64,000 bases of DNA, from NCBI GenBank assembly GCA_963169105.1, contig OY720642.1, forward strand, positions 15,866,965 to 15,930,964. The letters are read 5' to 3'. How positions within the stretch are numbered: position 1 is the first letter of the stretch; every line of letters begins with the position of its first letter. Source of the stretch: Ceriagrion tenellum. Lineage: Eukaryota > Arthropoda > Insecta > Odonata > Coenagrionidae. The notes under the pieces are model-generated. The model was not told where the DNA came from. It saw only the letters and a program-made list of their open reading frames with translations, and ran no database searches. The position numbers and the translations under genes are program-made. Positions 48,846 to 60,568 of this stretch are shown in pieces.

Positions 48846-49032
48846 GATATGACAATAAAATAAAACATAAACGATGTATTTTTCACACTTTATTGGTATA
48901 ACAAACCCTACCGGTTTCGACACTCTCGTGTCTTTTTAAAGGGTACTCTGAGAGTGTCGAAACCGGTAGGGTTTGTTATTCCAAATAAAGTGTGAAAAAT
49001 GCATCGTTTAAGTTTTATTTTATTGTCATATC
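48846..49032. mobile_element. Head-to-head hammerhead-like palindrome
   Basis: Outer ends GATATGACAATAAAATAAAA and TTTTATTTTATTGTCATATC are complements. Each arm has GAGAGTGTCGAAACCGGTAG reading outward from the centre near 48935. A GACAC/GTGTC helix II survives on the left-arm strand, but CUGANGA is degenerate on both. ACCGGT is self-complementary. Confidence 0.85.
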
Positions 49033-49927
49033 ACTTTTTCACTAAGTATCGCCTGACTCGATTCAACTGATATGACAATAGCCAAGCGATCTAGCTTATT
49101 TCGCCAAGTAGTTTGGTTCCCCTGCATTGCTCTCTCTTGTAGCCTGCCTCTGTTCCCCTACGCCCACTTCCTCCACCCCTTCCACTTTTAACGCCTCTCC
49201 CCGTTGCCGCGCCGGTCTGCGCCCGGAACTTTTGCGGTAGATATAAAAGAAAATGGGCATGCCTTATTGCCCCATCCCTCCCGTTCGCAGAATCACTCAC
49301 TACCCCCAGATTCCCTCCTCTTCAAGCCACCCCACCAGTGCACCATTCTCATGCTGTCCTTTCATCCAGAATCGCAGGCAGTCGAGGACGTTCCAAATGA
49401 GAGACGCGGCAGGTTAATGAACTAAGGCGGAAAAGTTTCGTACCCGTCGAAAATATTCTTAGGCCATATTTTATTTAAGGAAATAACTATCGATAGGTTC
49501 AATCCATTATGCATGATGCATGCTCTATGCATGATGTCACCATTATGCATGATGTAAGAATTTTATTTTACAATTTTTATCTTAATTAGAGCATTGTCAT
49601 GGCTTTGATTTACGGCGCGGAATCCGAAATGTAAGCGAAAATCATTTATAAATGTGTTTTCACTCATAAAAATACAATCATACATTTAACCACGATTATA
49701 TTACCATAAAATATATTATTTTGCATTTGGGAGAAAATCAGTACGAATTTTCGAATTATTTCGAAATACATTTAAGATGCCATGAGAGTATGAGTTAAAA
49801 TTGTATTAAATTGCCAAATTTTTATGGTGGATATTTTCTCATTTATCACTAAATTTAACTGATGAGTACACGTATGCAAAATTTCGCGCAAATCGGAAAC
49901 GAATCATAAATAAACTCTCCAACCATC
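49033..49927. other. GC-richer patch, short tandem repeat and repeat X
   Basis: 49508-49556 has three copies of TATGCATGATG or close variants. 49611-49670 is a repeat X block (TTACGGCGCGGAATCCGAAA). 49090-49430 is GC-richer with compositional frames. Confidence 0.55.
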
Positions 49928-50488
49928 TCAAGGTAGTCCGAGCGAGATAGTTCCCTAGTCATAATAGAGACCATATTCGAATTATACGTTTTAATTTCAC
50001 CAGCCGTAGAACACATCAATTAAATATTACATTATCAATGGTGCAATAATATAGTTTTATTTGACAGAAATTGTAAGTAATAAATGAAAATATCTAAAGA
50101 AGTCTTCAACTTGACTCATTTTTTTCGAGCGGTGCGTTTGAAACTCCTTCAAAACGGAAGGTTTATTGTGATACCCAAGTACCTACTGAGATGAAAATAT
50201 GATTAATTTTCAAAAATAGTCGATAAAACATAGAAACTACACTAAGTAAGTTTTTTTACGACACCTAAGTGTTAGAAATTCCTCATTTTGTACATAATTC
50301 CTCTCTTAAGTGCTTACACCTACCACTTCCCTTGTAGAAAGGATATATTTTTTTGCAAATATCTCCGAAATTAATGCGGTAAGGGGTTGAATTTTTGGTT
50401 TCATTGGATAGGTGAGATATTTTTCTATAAAATGAGACCAAATTCATTGATTTTTAGTTAGAATGATATTTTGCTCAAACTACCTTAA
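49928..50488 (-). repeat. TTAA MITE copy 9
   Basis: 561 bp. The left site is mutated to TCAA (49928-49931); the right TTAA is intact (50485-50488). Ends and body match the family. Confidence 0.93.
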
Positions 50489-51080
50489 GTTAAATGGAGA
50501 AAATGCATGCGGAAAAAGGGAAGCAAGTATGGAGAAGCCAAGATGAAGAGTAACAAACGCAGAAAGATAGTGATGAAGAAATGAAATCCTGAAAAGGGAT
50601 TCAAACCATTCGTCGCTGACGTCCTTTGCGTTACAAATTTCAGCAAGCGTGTAATAAAAATAGCCAATCAGAAAAGGAATCATTCAGAGGAACGCCAAGC
50701 GCACAAGAAAATGTATTCGAGCTCATAAATTCGTGCGCATAGCGCCACACACCAGGAGGCCAGGGCCCGTTATAAACACCTGGGTACTACATTGAACGAG
50801 TTTCAACCTCCAAATATCCTCGAACGTCACTTGCAAATAAGGAATGCGTAGAAAAACCACCACTTTTGTCCAATGTTAAATTACATAGACGCATAAAAAA
50901 TGCATGAGTAATATTATGAACTCAGCTAACAAATTAACGGTAGAGCCATTACAAACTAATGGAAGAGTTATTACCATAATTTGTGACTTTTTTTACGATT
51001 CTCAGAATTTTATTTTCAACAACAAACTTTACTGTCCACATATACCGCCTTCAGTCTATTCGAAGAGATAAAATATAATG
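50489..51080. other. No recognised feature
   Basis: AT-rich. Nothing recognised. Confidence 0.6.
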
Positions 51081-51234
51081 AAAAAAGAAAGCTTTGTTTT
51101 ATTGCACCTATTTCTTTTCAGGTCTAACAAGTTTCGCCTCAGCGGCGTTATCTTCAGGCATACAGGTGACGCCGCTGCGTCGAAACTAGTAGGGCCTGAA
51201 AATAAACAGGTGAAATAAAACAAAGTTTTCTTTT
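51081..51234. mobile_element. Head-to-head hammerhead palindrome
   Basis: Arms pair from AAAAAAGAAAGCTTTG to the complementary CAAAGTTTTCTTTT. The left arm (minus, 51127-51158) has intact CTGAAGA, GAAA and CTTGTTA, but only a GCC/GGC helix II. The right arm (plus, about 51175-51192) has a perfect GACGC/GCGTC helix II and GAAACTAGTA, but lost CUGANGA. ACTAGT is self-complementary. The two arms have decayed in complementary ways. Confidence 0.8.
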
Positions 51235-53266
51235 CTCATCATTCACAATGAACTTCCACAAAGTTGAGCCTGAAACCATTTGGATCAACAGATAAAATTT
51301 TATGAATACTATACAAATCTGTAACGTTCTGAGTAAAATATTTCTGAAAGTGGTAACAGGGGATAGGACATGGCCGAATTAATGGTTGGTTTGACATGCT
51401 TTCTCGGCGATTGTTAGTCAAAACAAGTACTCTCCAACTCTTTGCTCAGATAGTTAAAAGTCATCCTCTTGCTGATGTCATGCACTAGCTTTTAAAATCA
51501 ATAGAAAAGTATAAAATAAACCGATTCTTCCACGAATACATTCATAACGAACTACTATTTATAGCCATAGACGGCGAATACAGCGCCATTTCTATTGAAA
51601 CGACTCATTCTGACTCCTATTATTGCCGCAATCAGTTAAATAGTTCAAATTTAAAGGCAACAAAATGCATCTATGTGATTTTTTTGTCGATTTTCAGGAT
51701 ACTTTTGCCCATTTTGAACAGTTTTCCGCGAATTATCCCAGATGTGAATCTGATTGATAGAAAAATATATCTTATTTCGGCGTGTTTCCTATTTAATTCC
51801 GTGTAACTTTAAGTTTACTTGGAAAGAAAATTAGCGAGCAGATGTAACGTAAGTATTTCTCATATTAGATAGAGGACATGTTTTTCTATCAAGAACAAGA
51901 ATGCAGTATATTATCGTATGCCTGCACTTTCATGTGGAATATTACGTACTGTGCAACAATGCTAGCCAGCAAGTCGAGCGGCTGCCTCACGGGCTTGTTT
52001 GAGGTTGGTATTGGAAAATGAGTCAGAAAATAGTCCAACGATGCTCTGCTAACAGCCTAAAAATTTAGTACGGAAAATAAATATCAGCTCACAATCCGTG
52101 CATTCGATGCATCACCGGAGAGGCCCAGCCCAATTGGCCCGCAGCGCTTCGAGTTCCAGACTGATTTTCTGATCCACAATGACTTCAGTCTCTAGTCTTC
52201 ATCATCGCTTTAGGCTACCATATGCGAGAGAGCGCAGTCGGTGACCACCCGCCATTAGTCATCAGTCCACTCATCGCGAAGCGGTCTACCCTCAGCTAGA
52301 CCTCAGCACAGTCGTGATCACCACGGGAGACACACGGCCACCTTATAGCGATTGTCCAAATACCACTGGTCCTTCGGACCGGATCCATATGATCACTCCC
52401 GAACGTGTTAATAGTGGACACCTTGTTAGAGTCACCTCGCTAGGGTTAAAAGCTTACCCCCCAGTCTAGAAGCTTATCGCTTGTCGCCTGGGAATAGGTA
52501 GGCAGTGGGAAAAGGGTAACTAGAGTGAGAAGCGTTAGCGAAAACGCAGCCACTAGGAGACCGACACCATGAGGCGGATTGCTGTATAAAGGACGACAAC
52601 GGGCCCCCGCCTCCCCCTAGTCCTCGTAGCCGTTGGGTTCCCCCAACAACGTTAGACGAGTCCCCGCCAGTCTCGCTTGCGCGAAGACTTCCCACACATC
52701 TGTTCAGAACCGGCGAAGCCCATTGCCCAAATTCCTGGGATAGGGTGACCGCCGACTCCCTTTATGGGTAGACGTCGTGTGGTCTGCCGGAGTACGTCAT
52801 CGAATCGGGGACCCGCCTGACCAATGGATGGTCAATTAGGACCAATTATGGTCAAAATGTGGGTCTCTTCACCTCAATACTCCTCGTCTACCCATGATAA
52901 TAGTGGAAAATTCACAACAGTTTAAAGTGGACTGTAATTTTCACTAACACACAAATGGTTGAGCCACGATTGACCACAAATTATTTGGGCTCATGCCACT
53001 CACCAGCTCGCCTTCCCATGCGGCGCAGCCCGATGACTAGGGTCGTGTCCGAGGTCGATCCTCTCTGCGCCGCGTTCAAGGGTAGGTACACTCTCTCATT
53101 CTCAAAACACACACACTCATTTATACACGAAAAAAATTACAAATAAAAATGGTCAAGTGGCACCGCCGAATGGTGGCGCGGCTCAACCCCCAATTCAAAC
53201 CCGAAGTACAACTAAACAACCACAATATGAATAAAATGGCATTTATGCCCTCTTACACTCCTACTG
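51235..53266. other. No gene recognised; GC-richer section
   Basis: 52100-53100 is more GC-rich than the surroundings and could be an old LTR or LINE 5' region abutting the LINE C remnant, but I see no LTR ends or domain. Confidence 0.4.
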
Positions 53267-53617
53267 TGGCACGGAACAAACCACGGTGAAGTTAACTTCT
53301 ATCTCACCCAAATCCACTCAGGCCATGGGTGTTTTAGAGCCTACCTACATAAATATAAACAGGAGGAATCTCCGGAGTGCCCAGCTGGATGTGGACTTCC
53401 TGAGGATTCGTAACATGTTCTCTTCGATTGTCCACGCTTCAACCAGGAAAGAAAGGAGCTGGAGGACGTAATGGGGATAAGACCTTGCCCTAGAAACCTC
53501 ACTGAGTTGATGATGGAATCCGAAGAGAACTGGACAGCAGTTGCCAACTTTTCGACTTTAATAACAAAGAGACTCCGTAATAAGGAAAAGGCAAGGAGAA
53601 GGGAGTTAACAACATAA
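53267..53617 (+). pseudogene. LINE family C (R1/Jockey-like) carboxy terminus
   Basis: Frame 53297-53617 reads FYLTQIHSGHGCFRAYLHKY, then a zinc-knuckle-like C-x3-C ... H-x4-C (CPAGC, then HVLFDC), then RRLRNKEKARRREL-like basic residues before the stop. A TAA at 53411-53413 interrupts it. The TGHG-F-YL plus Cys/His pattern follows the reverse transcriptase in R1- and Jockey-type LINEs. Only this end is left. Confidence 0.85.
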
Positions 53618-55737
53618 ATGCCTTCCAGGTGACGAAGAAAGACGACCAGAAAGTGGAAGAGCCAGAAAGGCAATGACCTCCCCCCGCGAAGTAATGCTAT
53701 ATGGCGGTACCGTGGGTCACAGGAGAAAAGAGAATAGGTCACAAGATAAAAGAGAACAGGTTTTTAGTTGGTATGGCGATTGGTCATCGCGAGTCCAACA
53801 CTCTGTGCGTAACTGCATTTCCCCCCTTTTAAAAAAAACACTCTTACAGTGGAGCCACATTTAAGTTCTGCACCAATCTGTAGAAACTAAGAAGGTCCCA
53901 TTATCAACAAGGATGCTGATGGTAGGAAAGACGGGCGAGGGCAGAGAGGGGAGGGGAGTGGTTTGGATGGGGCGGAAGAGAAGAGAGGCCAACTCAGGTG
54001 GCCCCCGGCTTATCGCTCCTCCGCGCCAACCCACTCTCGTACAAGGCCCAAGAGAGAAGAATGCTCTCGCCCTTCACCCCTCTACACCCTCCCGGAGTGG
54101 CTCCTGCCACCACTGCCTCGGAGGAGGAGAAGTGTTGGATCAAGGAGGGTTGCACTTTTAATCAACTAATGCGGGAGAGGAGAAGGAGTTGGCGAGGGAA
54201 GGAACAGAAGGGTAATCAGGGTGGACGAAGAGAGACAGAGGTGAATAGGGAGTGGGATAAGAGGGAAGGGAGGGCGAGAAATGAGGGAAAGGAGAAAAAA
54301 TATTTGGAAAAATGGAATTTACGATAAAATCCTTCCAAATGAGCAAATATTTCTTTCAATCTAAACCCTTCCTCGTCGTTCCACCTTAGTATTGTCTTGA
54401 CAAACAGCCAATTCCTTCAGTAGATTTGCATACAAACTAAGGAGCTACGTTTGATGAGAAATAACGGTTTTTAGACGATGCTAATCGCACATCAGCCAAG
54501 ACAATTGTTCGTATTCTGAAACACCCGAAATAACAGATACAATTACCTTGAGAGCAATTTTCCTCGGATACATCTTTCCATTTCTGGAATCCTGTCCTCC
54601 TTATGGTCCACTGCCTGCCCTACTTCACTACAACTTATTGTTTGGCCCATTTATTTTTTTTAGCCATTGTTCGTCACCGCATCCTTACTCTTAACTCCTA
54701 GCTCGCGAGACAAAATATAGCAATCTTTCGGTATTTCGCACCCAACTTCTCACGGACAGATTTCGGATTTGAAGTTCCATTTCCATATCTTAAAATTGTT
54801 CCTTCCAATGTCCTGAACACCTTATATCCTTCTCACTACGTACCCTATCTCTCACCAAGAAAAACTAGACTATTCTGCACACAATCCAGTCCCGCATATT
54901 CATTTCCATAACATCCCTCTTCCACCGAATTCCATCCATTTTTTTACTTCCTCCCCAGCAAGGATCCTTTTTTAAACCTCTTCGCTATAAGCACCATCTT
55001 CACCTCAAGACTAAAACGCTTCCTTTTACAACTAAATTCACCCCGGGATTGACTCACAGAATGTTGTTCAATTTGTTGTATTTTGTCACCTCCATCTATA
55101 GCAATGTAATTTGCTTGAAACATAAATTTATTTGAATAAACTCGGTGTAAAAAAGCCCAACAGTTGTTTTTCTGCTAAATTTATGTGAAAAAGAAATAGA
55201 GATGGGAAGAGAAGGGGGTAAACGAGGAGCGAGGGTGGTGAGATGCCAGGTAAGGCTGCGGGGACGGTGGGAGTGGAGAAGGGGAGGAAACCTCTTGCCA
55301 CGATCCGTGCTGGCCCGGGGGTTGTCATCCAAGATCGAGGCGGGGAAACCTAAGAGGGAAAGGCTAGCGCGATGGAATCAAGTCTTATATCTACGAGGGA
55401 TACGCCCGCGCAGTAAGGGCATGCTTTCGTGAGCATGACACCACAGTCCTCTATGTCAAGACCCTCATACAAGATGCTTAGGTCAGAATTGAATACAGTA
55501 CTGAAATCTGAACCGAAGAATGGGAACCAAATTCGAGAATTAAATTAAGCGATACCTCAGAGCCTGTGTTTACATGATGCTGATGGCGCATTCCGGCAGT
55601 ACGTTGAACAACGCAATGTAAAAAAAACTGGGCCATTTCTTTAGGCGTAGCGTTGTTCAATGTGCTGTTTACGAAGCATTCTAAACAATTTTAAAAAACA
55701 GGTATAAAAAACATTTTCACTATCACAACTAACAATC
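53618..55737. other. No gene recognised; purine-rich block
   Basis: 53930-54310 is strongly A/G-rich on the plus strand. 55200-55340 is GC-richer. Frames there are compositional. The rest is AT-rich. Confidence 0.55.
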
Positions 55738-55925
55738 ATTTGCCGGCCACAGTGGCGGCGGGGTTAAGTCCTCGCCAATCCGAGGGTCGTGGGTTCGAGT
55801 TCCGCCTGAGTGGTTGTTCCCTGCTCAGGAAATGGGTGATGTTGTTCGTCTGTTATTAATGTTAATCACCCGATGTAAAACGCGTGTAATGTGCTGTTTT
55901 TCGGATTGATAGAATAAATAAACAC
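55738..55925 (+). repeat. SINE family B, second copy
   Basis: Head GTGGCGGCGGGGTTAAGTCC, B box GGGTTCGAGTTCC, body with GCTCAGGAAATGG, and tail AGAATAAATAAAC. It matches the copy at 45593. Confidence 0.85.
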
Positions 55926-56682
55926 TATTCCTCCGAATATTATTCGGTAGATTTCAGCGCCGCCACTGGTATTCTCTCAAAACGCTCAGCTCTCCTACTT
56001 CCCTGTCATCCAAGAATCAGATCTAAATTAGTGTCGTATTTACTTCTCTTTTCAGGACTAAAAAGCGCATTCGATTCCGTAAAAAGATGTGATCACACCA
56101 TATACATGGTACGATTTAAAGAATATTGAGTTTAGTTCGATTTTGAGTACTGAAGTATTCATCGCGTAAAATGGCCTGCATTGCCACTTACAAAAACATG
56201 GGTTTTCGGAACTGACATTAACCTCATTAATCAAAGGTTTCGTTCATGAACATACATTATGGATTGTTATCTCGTCGCCAAAAACTGTTGTCTAGAACTC
56301 CTTAAAGAAACAACTTTTTGGAAAGTGGTGCCACCTAGTGATAAAAGACGGAAATTCAAATGTAAATACAGTCAATAGTTTGTAAATAAACACGTTGTAC
56401 TGGTTTTACTATGAATATACATGGGTTTTACTTACAATTAATCATAATGCAGTGGATAACAAAATTTAGTTCTACACGCGGGATGTTATTATACACTTTT
56501 TTAATATCGTCCGGTCTACAGATATATTTAATTCATCTTCAAATTTAATTACACAAGTGCATAATTAACTTCTTAGCACTTCGTGAATATCGCTATACGG
56601 AAATTTAATAATTATGCGAGGTGACTTCATGAGTATTCCCAATGGCCACCATTGGAGTGTAGGTAAAAAGGAATTCACTTAC
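55926..56682. other. No recognised feature
   Basis: AT-rich. It would be intron sequence if the exon at 56683-56934 is real. Confidence 0.5.
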
Positions 56683-56934
56683 CGCCGCCTTGAACAGATT
56701 CTTATTTTTCCATCCAAGTCTCCTATTTTGGGTCCTCGTAGACGCATATTCTGTTTTGCAGCCTGGTACAAAGCAAGTTCTGTTTAAACAAGGCATTCTA
56801 AATTCTTTATTTAAGCCGAACGGGCTAAATGCATTCAAATTAGAATCAGTCTGGCAAACATCGTCGTCGGCACACGATGGACATTTCATAAGCCTCTTAC
56901 ACATTTTCTGTAATAGATATTTCCTCTCTAGCAT
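56683..56934 (-). CDS. Candidate exon with the start of a THAP-type zinc finger
   Basis: Minus-strand frame, 84 codons from ATG at 56934, or from the second ATG (56904) if an intron precedes it (TCTATTACAG acceptor-like just upstream of 56907). After a Cys-rich amino part (KCPSCADDDVC) it reads NRTCFVPGCKTEYAST, then WKNKNLFKAA, and ends exactly at a consensus splice donor, GTAAGT (56677-56682), in phase 0. C-x4-C followed by a Lys/Leu-Phe-Lys segment fits the beginning of the C2CH THAP domain used by P-element-type transposases and host THAP proteins to bind DNA. The second half (Cys-x2-His) would lie in a later exon not found here. Function inferred; could be a domesticated or decayed P element. 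Confidence 0.4.
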
Positions 56935-58559
56935 TTACAAAGTAACTTTTAGATCACAAAAACAGCAAGATATTATTCAAAGCATCAATTAATTCATATC
57001 TCCTCGATCGTTATTGAATTTTCAACTCAGTCTCACGTTAGCAACAATTAACTACGTCTATTTACAATAACAACTGAAAATTCTCTAATCGAAGTGGCGC
57101 TAAGGACTGGGTGAACTAAAAGAGGAAGTTTAGGCAACACGTAGCCTAGGCAGCAATTACAAACATCCAAATCCATAATATATATCCATGATTTCGTTAC
57201 TCGGCTCAAGAACTATCCGCGTTCTCAGGACGTGGCCAAACAGGTTTTAAGTGATACCTCCTTTTATATTTCTTCCAGACGACCTTCTAACAGTTTCCTT
57301 TTCGAATAATGTTTTCCTTCTTTCACACAATAGCATAATATTCAAATTTCATGAAGGCGAGCAAATGAGCAGTCATAGAAGCAAATAAGATATTTTATTG
57401 TAAGAAGATTCTACTCACTGTTAGCAATTCAAGCTTTGGTACAAATAAGCATTTTGTACACATTTTGGTACAAATTTGCATTTTAACGCAGCATACACTT
57501 TGACCGTGCTCCGTCATAATGGAATAACTTGGACGAGGAAGCATCTGAACAAAGAAGATAGGGGGCATCGGAAATATTTACCAGGACGCATCATAACCTT
57601 CGGTAAGGAATAGTTGCGTTGAAAATCCACCAGCTAGCGACACATGCGTCCGATCGAGCCGTTTTACGTGAGGAGTCTTTTACTCCGGGATAACTCAAGG
57701 CAACAGTCGTCAGAGCTGTTTTCATGTCTCCTGCTCATAGGTACAGGCTGGTCTGTGAGGAAAGGCTGAAATATTTGCGTCACCATGCGAGCATTTCATC
57801 GCCGAAAACGACTCGGGTAGCTTGCCGAAATGGTCCAATTAAAGATTTTTTCTTCCAACCACGACGGATGTTACTAAGCATTCTTCTAGGAGAAGGATTG
57901 ATACATCTCAATATTTTTACGATTTTTCACAATAATTATCAATTATTTAAAACATATACTCTATATTCTGCCGATTTCTCGGTGGTTTATTGATACACGG
58001 AGATAAAATTTTCATAGCTAAGACACAGATCTCCATAGGCAAAGGCCTATTACAAGTATTCTGGAATAAATTAGATAATTTTTCAACGATTAATTGGGTC
58101 TAGAAATAATGACAAATTTGCCCGTTGAAGCGGGTGTGATATTTTGTTAGAAGACATTGTTTCTTCTTTTGGAATTTCCAAAATATGGATTTTCAAACAC
58201 AAATTTCTCCGCGTCCGGACCTCCGCTCTGGTTTGTTTCTCCTTTAATCACGGAAATTTTAATAAATTTCATGGAAATACTGCATCATTGAAGAATTATG
58301 AAGATTAAAGGACAGAGAAAACAGAAAATGACGACTTACTAAGAAATGACCCAGAATAAGTGTGTGATGATTATAATAAGAAAGACTTGATTGGACAAAT
58401 TCATAGGGCTCATAGGGTCCTATTCACACATACGAATCCTCCAGAAAAACCACGATGGGAGGAAATATAAACCGGGAAGAATTTATGAGAAACATGAATT
58501 AGGGCTAAAATTGATCATCTCAATTGATGGAGTAGACTGACAAAGAAATAAAAAAATAA
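56935..58559. other. No firm gene; unrecognised frame
   Basis: A plus frame about 57724-57993 starts MSPAHRYRLVCEERLKYLRH and is more balanced in composition than its flanks (57590-57850), but shows no known motif or splice context. The rest is AT-rich. Confidence 0.35.
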
Positions 58560-58800
58560 TGGTAGGTTATGTATTTGAAATCATTTAAATTCAAAAATAT
58601 AGTACTACGAAGGATACACGGCCCTGTGGAAGAGGATGAACGCAAGAGTGGAAAAGAAGATGATAATGAGCTGTACCAATTATTCGGTGAAGTAGGCCTA
58701 TACTACTGAATAAAAATCAATAGACTTCAATGGGTAGGGCATGTAGAAGGATTGGTAATTACAAAATACTGAAGAAAGTCATCGGAGGAGTAACATTTTT
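58560..58800 (+). pseudogene. Weak RTE-like LINE fragment
   Basis: Contains IKINRLQWVGHVEGL, a phrase typical of the RTE-like LINE carboxy region (RL-W-GHV), surrounded by broken frames. Confidence 0.5.
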
Positions 58801-58839
58801 ATTCCACCATAGCCTAAAATATCAGAAACTACAGGGCAT

Positions 58840-59530
58840 TCCGAAAACAACTAACAATAATTTGTTATTGGCAGCTAAGCAAAGCACAACAGTTTGTTAA
58901 TGGTAGCTAGGCGACGACCAACAATTAGTGAATGGCAGCTAAGCAACGCATAACAGAGGGCAGAGAAAGGGTATTTAAGGAAGTGATACAGTGAAGGCCG
59001 GGGGCAGTCTGACAATAATCAACTACTCTTGTGGGACCGATCAGATGAAGTTATTTTTGTGCATCAACGGGCAAAAGCTGCTAGAGGAGCAACCGTAGAT
59101 TCAACGCAAGGTGAATCCGGAGAGTAACGGGAATATCACTAGAGAAGGAGCCGTATTTCAACGCAGGGTGTACCCGGGAATTTAGCTGGCAAGGGACACA
59201 GCATCCACCTGAGCGTATATCGATGAGGAAATTGTATGTAAGAGTTTTATTTTTTTATATGTTCTGTGAAGTGAAGAAGAAGAAACGTGAAGTGGCTCAA
59301 GTGAGAAAAAGTGCATGGCCTGTTCAATTTTATGAGCCGGAATAGAAGTGATACGGCGAAGGGCAAAATATATGTTGTGTATTTTAATGGTGTAACACAT
59401 TTATGGTGATTGGTAATCATTTGTGTAAAGGGATATTCATTTTCTTTCTCTTAATATTTTGCTAATAAAATTCATTGTTCAAACTGAGGAGAGTCCGGGC
59501 AATTTATTAGTTGAGTGAGGTTTGCTGGAG
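58840..59530 (+). repeat. LTR-like or promoter-like block
   Basis: Begins with three imperfect ~32-bp tandem units containing GGCAGCTAAGCAA (58876-58960), then a TATA-like GGTATTTAAGG (58969-58979), a ~550-bp leader, and AATAAAATTC near 59464. This order (tandem U3 repeats, TATA box, polyadenylation signal) is that of an LTR. Neither clear TG...CA ends with duplication nor a second LTR was found, so it may be solitary, or another repeat type. Confidence 0.3.
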
Positions 59531-60504
59531 AGTTCAGAGGGAAAAGACAAAATCAGAGTCGAAATTATTTTTTATTTTGCTATAAGAGGAAAAATGGAAA
59601 GAAAAAGAGCAGATGGATAAGAAGGGCGGACAATGCTGAGAATAATGTGAGGGTTGCCCAATAAAACACCAGCTAGAAATAGGTGGTAATGTACAGGAAT
59701 GATTGGAGACGAATCTTGGGGACGGCCCCCGCTCGAATGGGCCTGCAGCGTCAAGGATGGATTGGTGATGACATGAACGTACGTATTCGCTTGATAAGGT
59801 TATGAACTGTACGTATTTCAGCACTTAACCAGTCTTAGGATCGATGACTGTGATAAAATGAACGGGAGGAGGTGAAAGACGAGAGAGAGTAGGAGAGAAT
59901 AGAGAATGAGGGTGGGGAGTTGAAAACGTTCCCGTTGAATGGGGAGAGAAATTGGATCTCAGCGGCGGACAGTGGATTAAAAAAACACCTCCCTACCCCT
60001 CTCTCCTTCCCTCACCCTACCCGCCTCTATCTCTGTCTCTTTTTATGGACGTTCGGAGTAATAATTAATCAGAAGGAGTGAGGAGAGGGGCGGGTTCGGA
60101 CTAAGATCGGTGGCAACGCAGGGCAGAGAGTCGAAAGCGAGTGAAAGGGGATCAATAATCAATGGCGACGGGATAGCAGCGACGGCAGTGAGAGGATGGA
60201 GCTGTTGAGCGTAGGGGAGCAGATGACAAGTGAAGAGCGGTCGCGTCATCCCACTTCCTCCATCACCCCACTTCCGTGTTCTCATATCCGCCCTGGGGCG
60301 CGATCGCGATCCTCCGTAACGAAAGCGCTCACGTCATCATCATTTCCCAATTGAGCTGATCACAGCGAATACGTGATCGTCATTATCCAAATATTCTCAG
60401 GAACCTTAAATGACTAGTTTCAACATATGAAGTGCATTATTATTGACAGTCCCTGGGAGCATTTCCCTTCTTTAACGGTTTGCATTTACGACAACGGTGA
60501 CAAC
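59531..60504. other. No gene recognised; purine-rich patches
   Basis: 59860-59960 and 60060-60200 are A/G-rich. 59980-60050 is C/T-rich. Nothing coding is supported. Confidence 0.55.
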
Positions 60505-60568
60505 TGATATATCGTGGGGATTACACATATAGAACTTATGTGGCGCAGCATTAAAGAAACTAGGTTTT

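Noticed and set aside
53286..53471. Plus-strand frame starting MKLTSISPKS
   Set aside because: Shifted frame over the LINE C remnant, whose true frame is 53297.
56690..56992. Plus-strand 100-codon frame
   Set aside because: Antisense shadow of the THAP-like minus-strand exon; no motif of its own.
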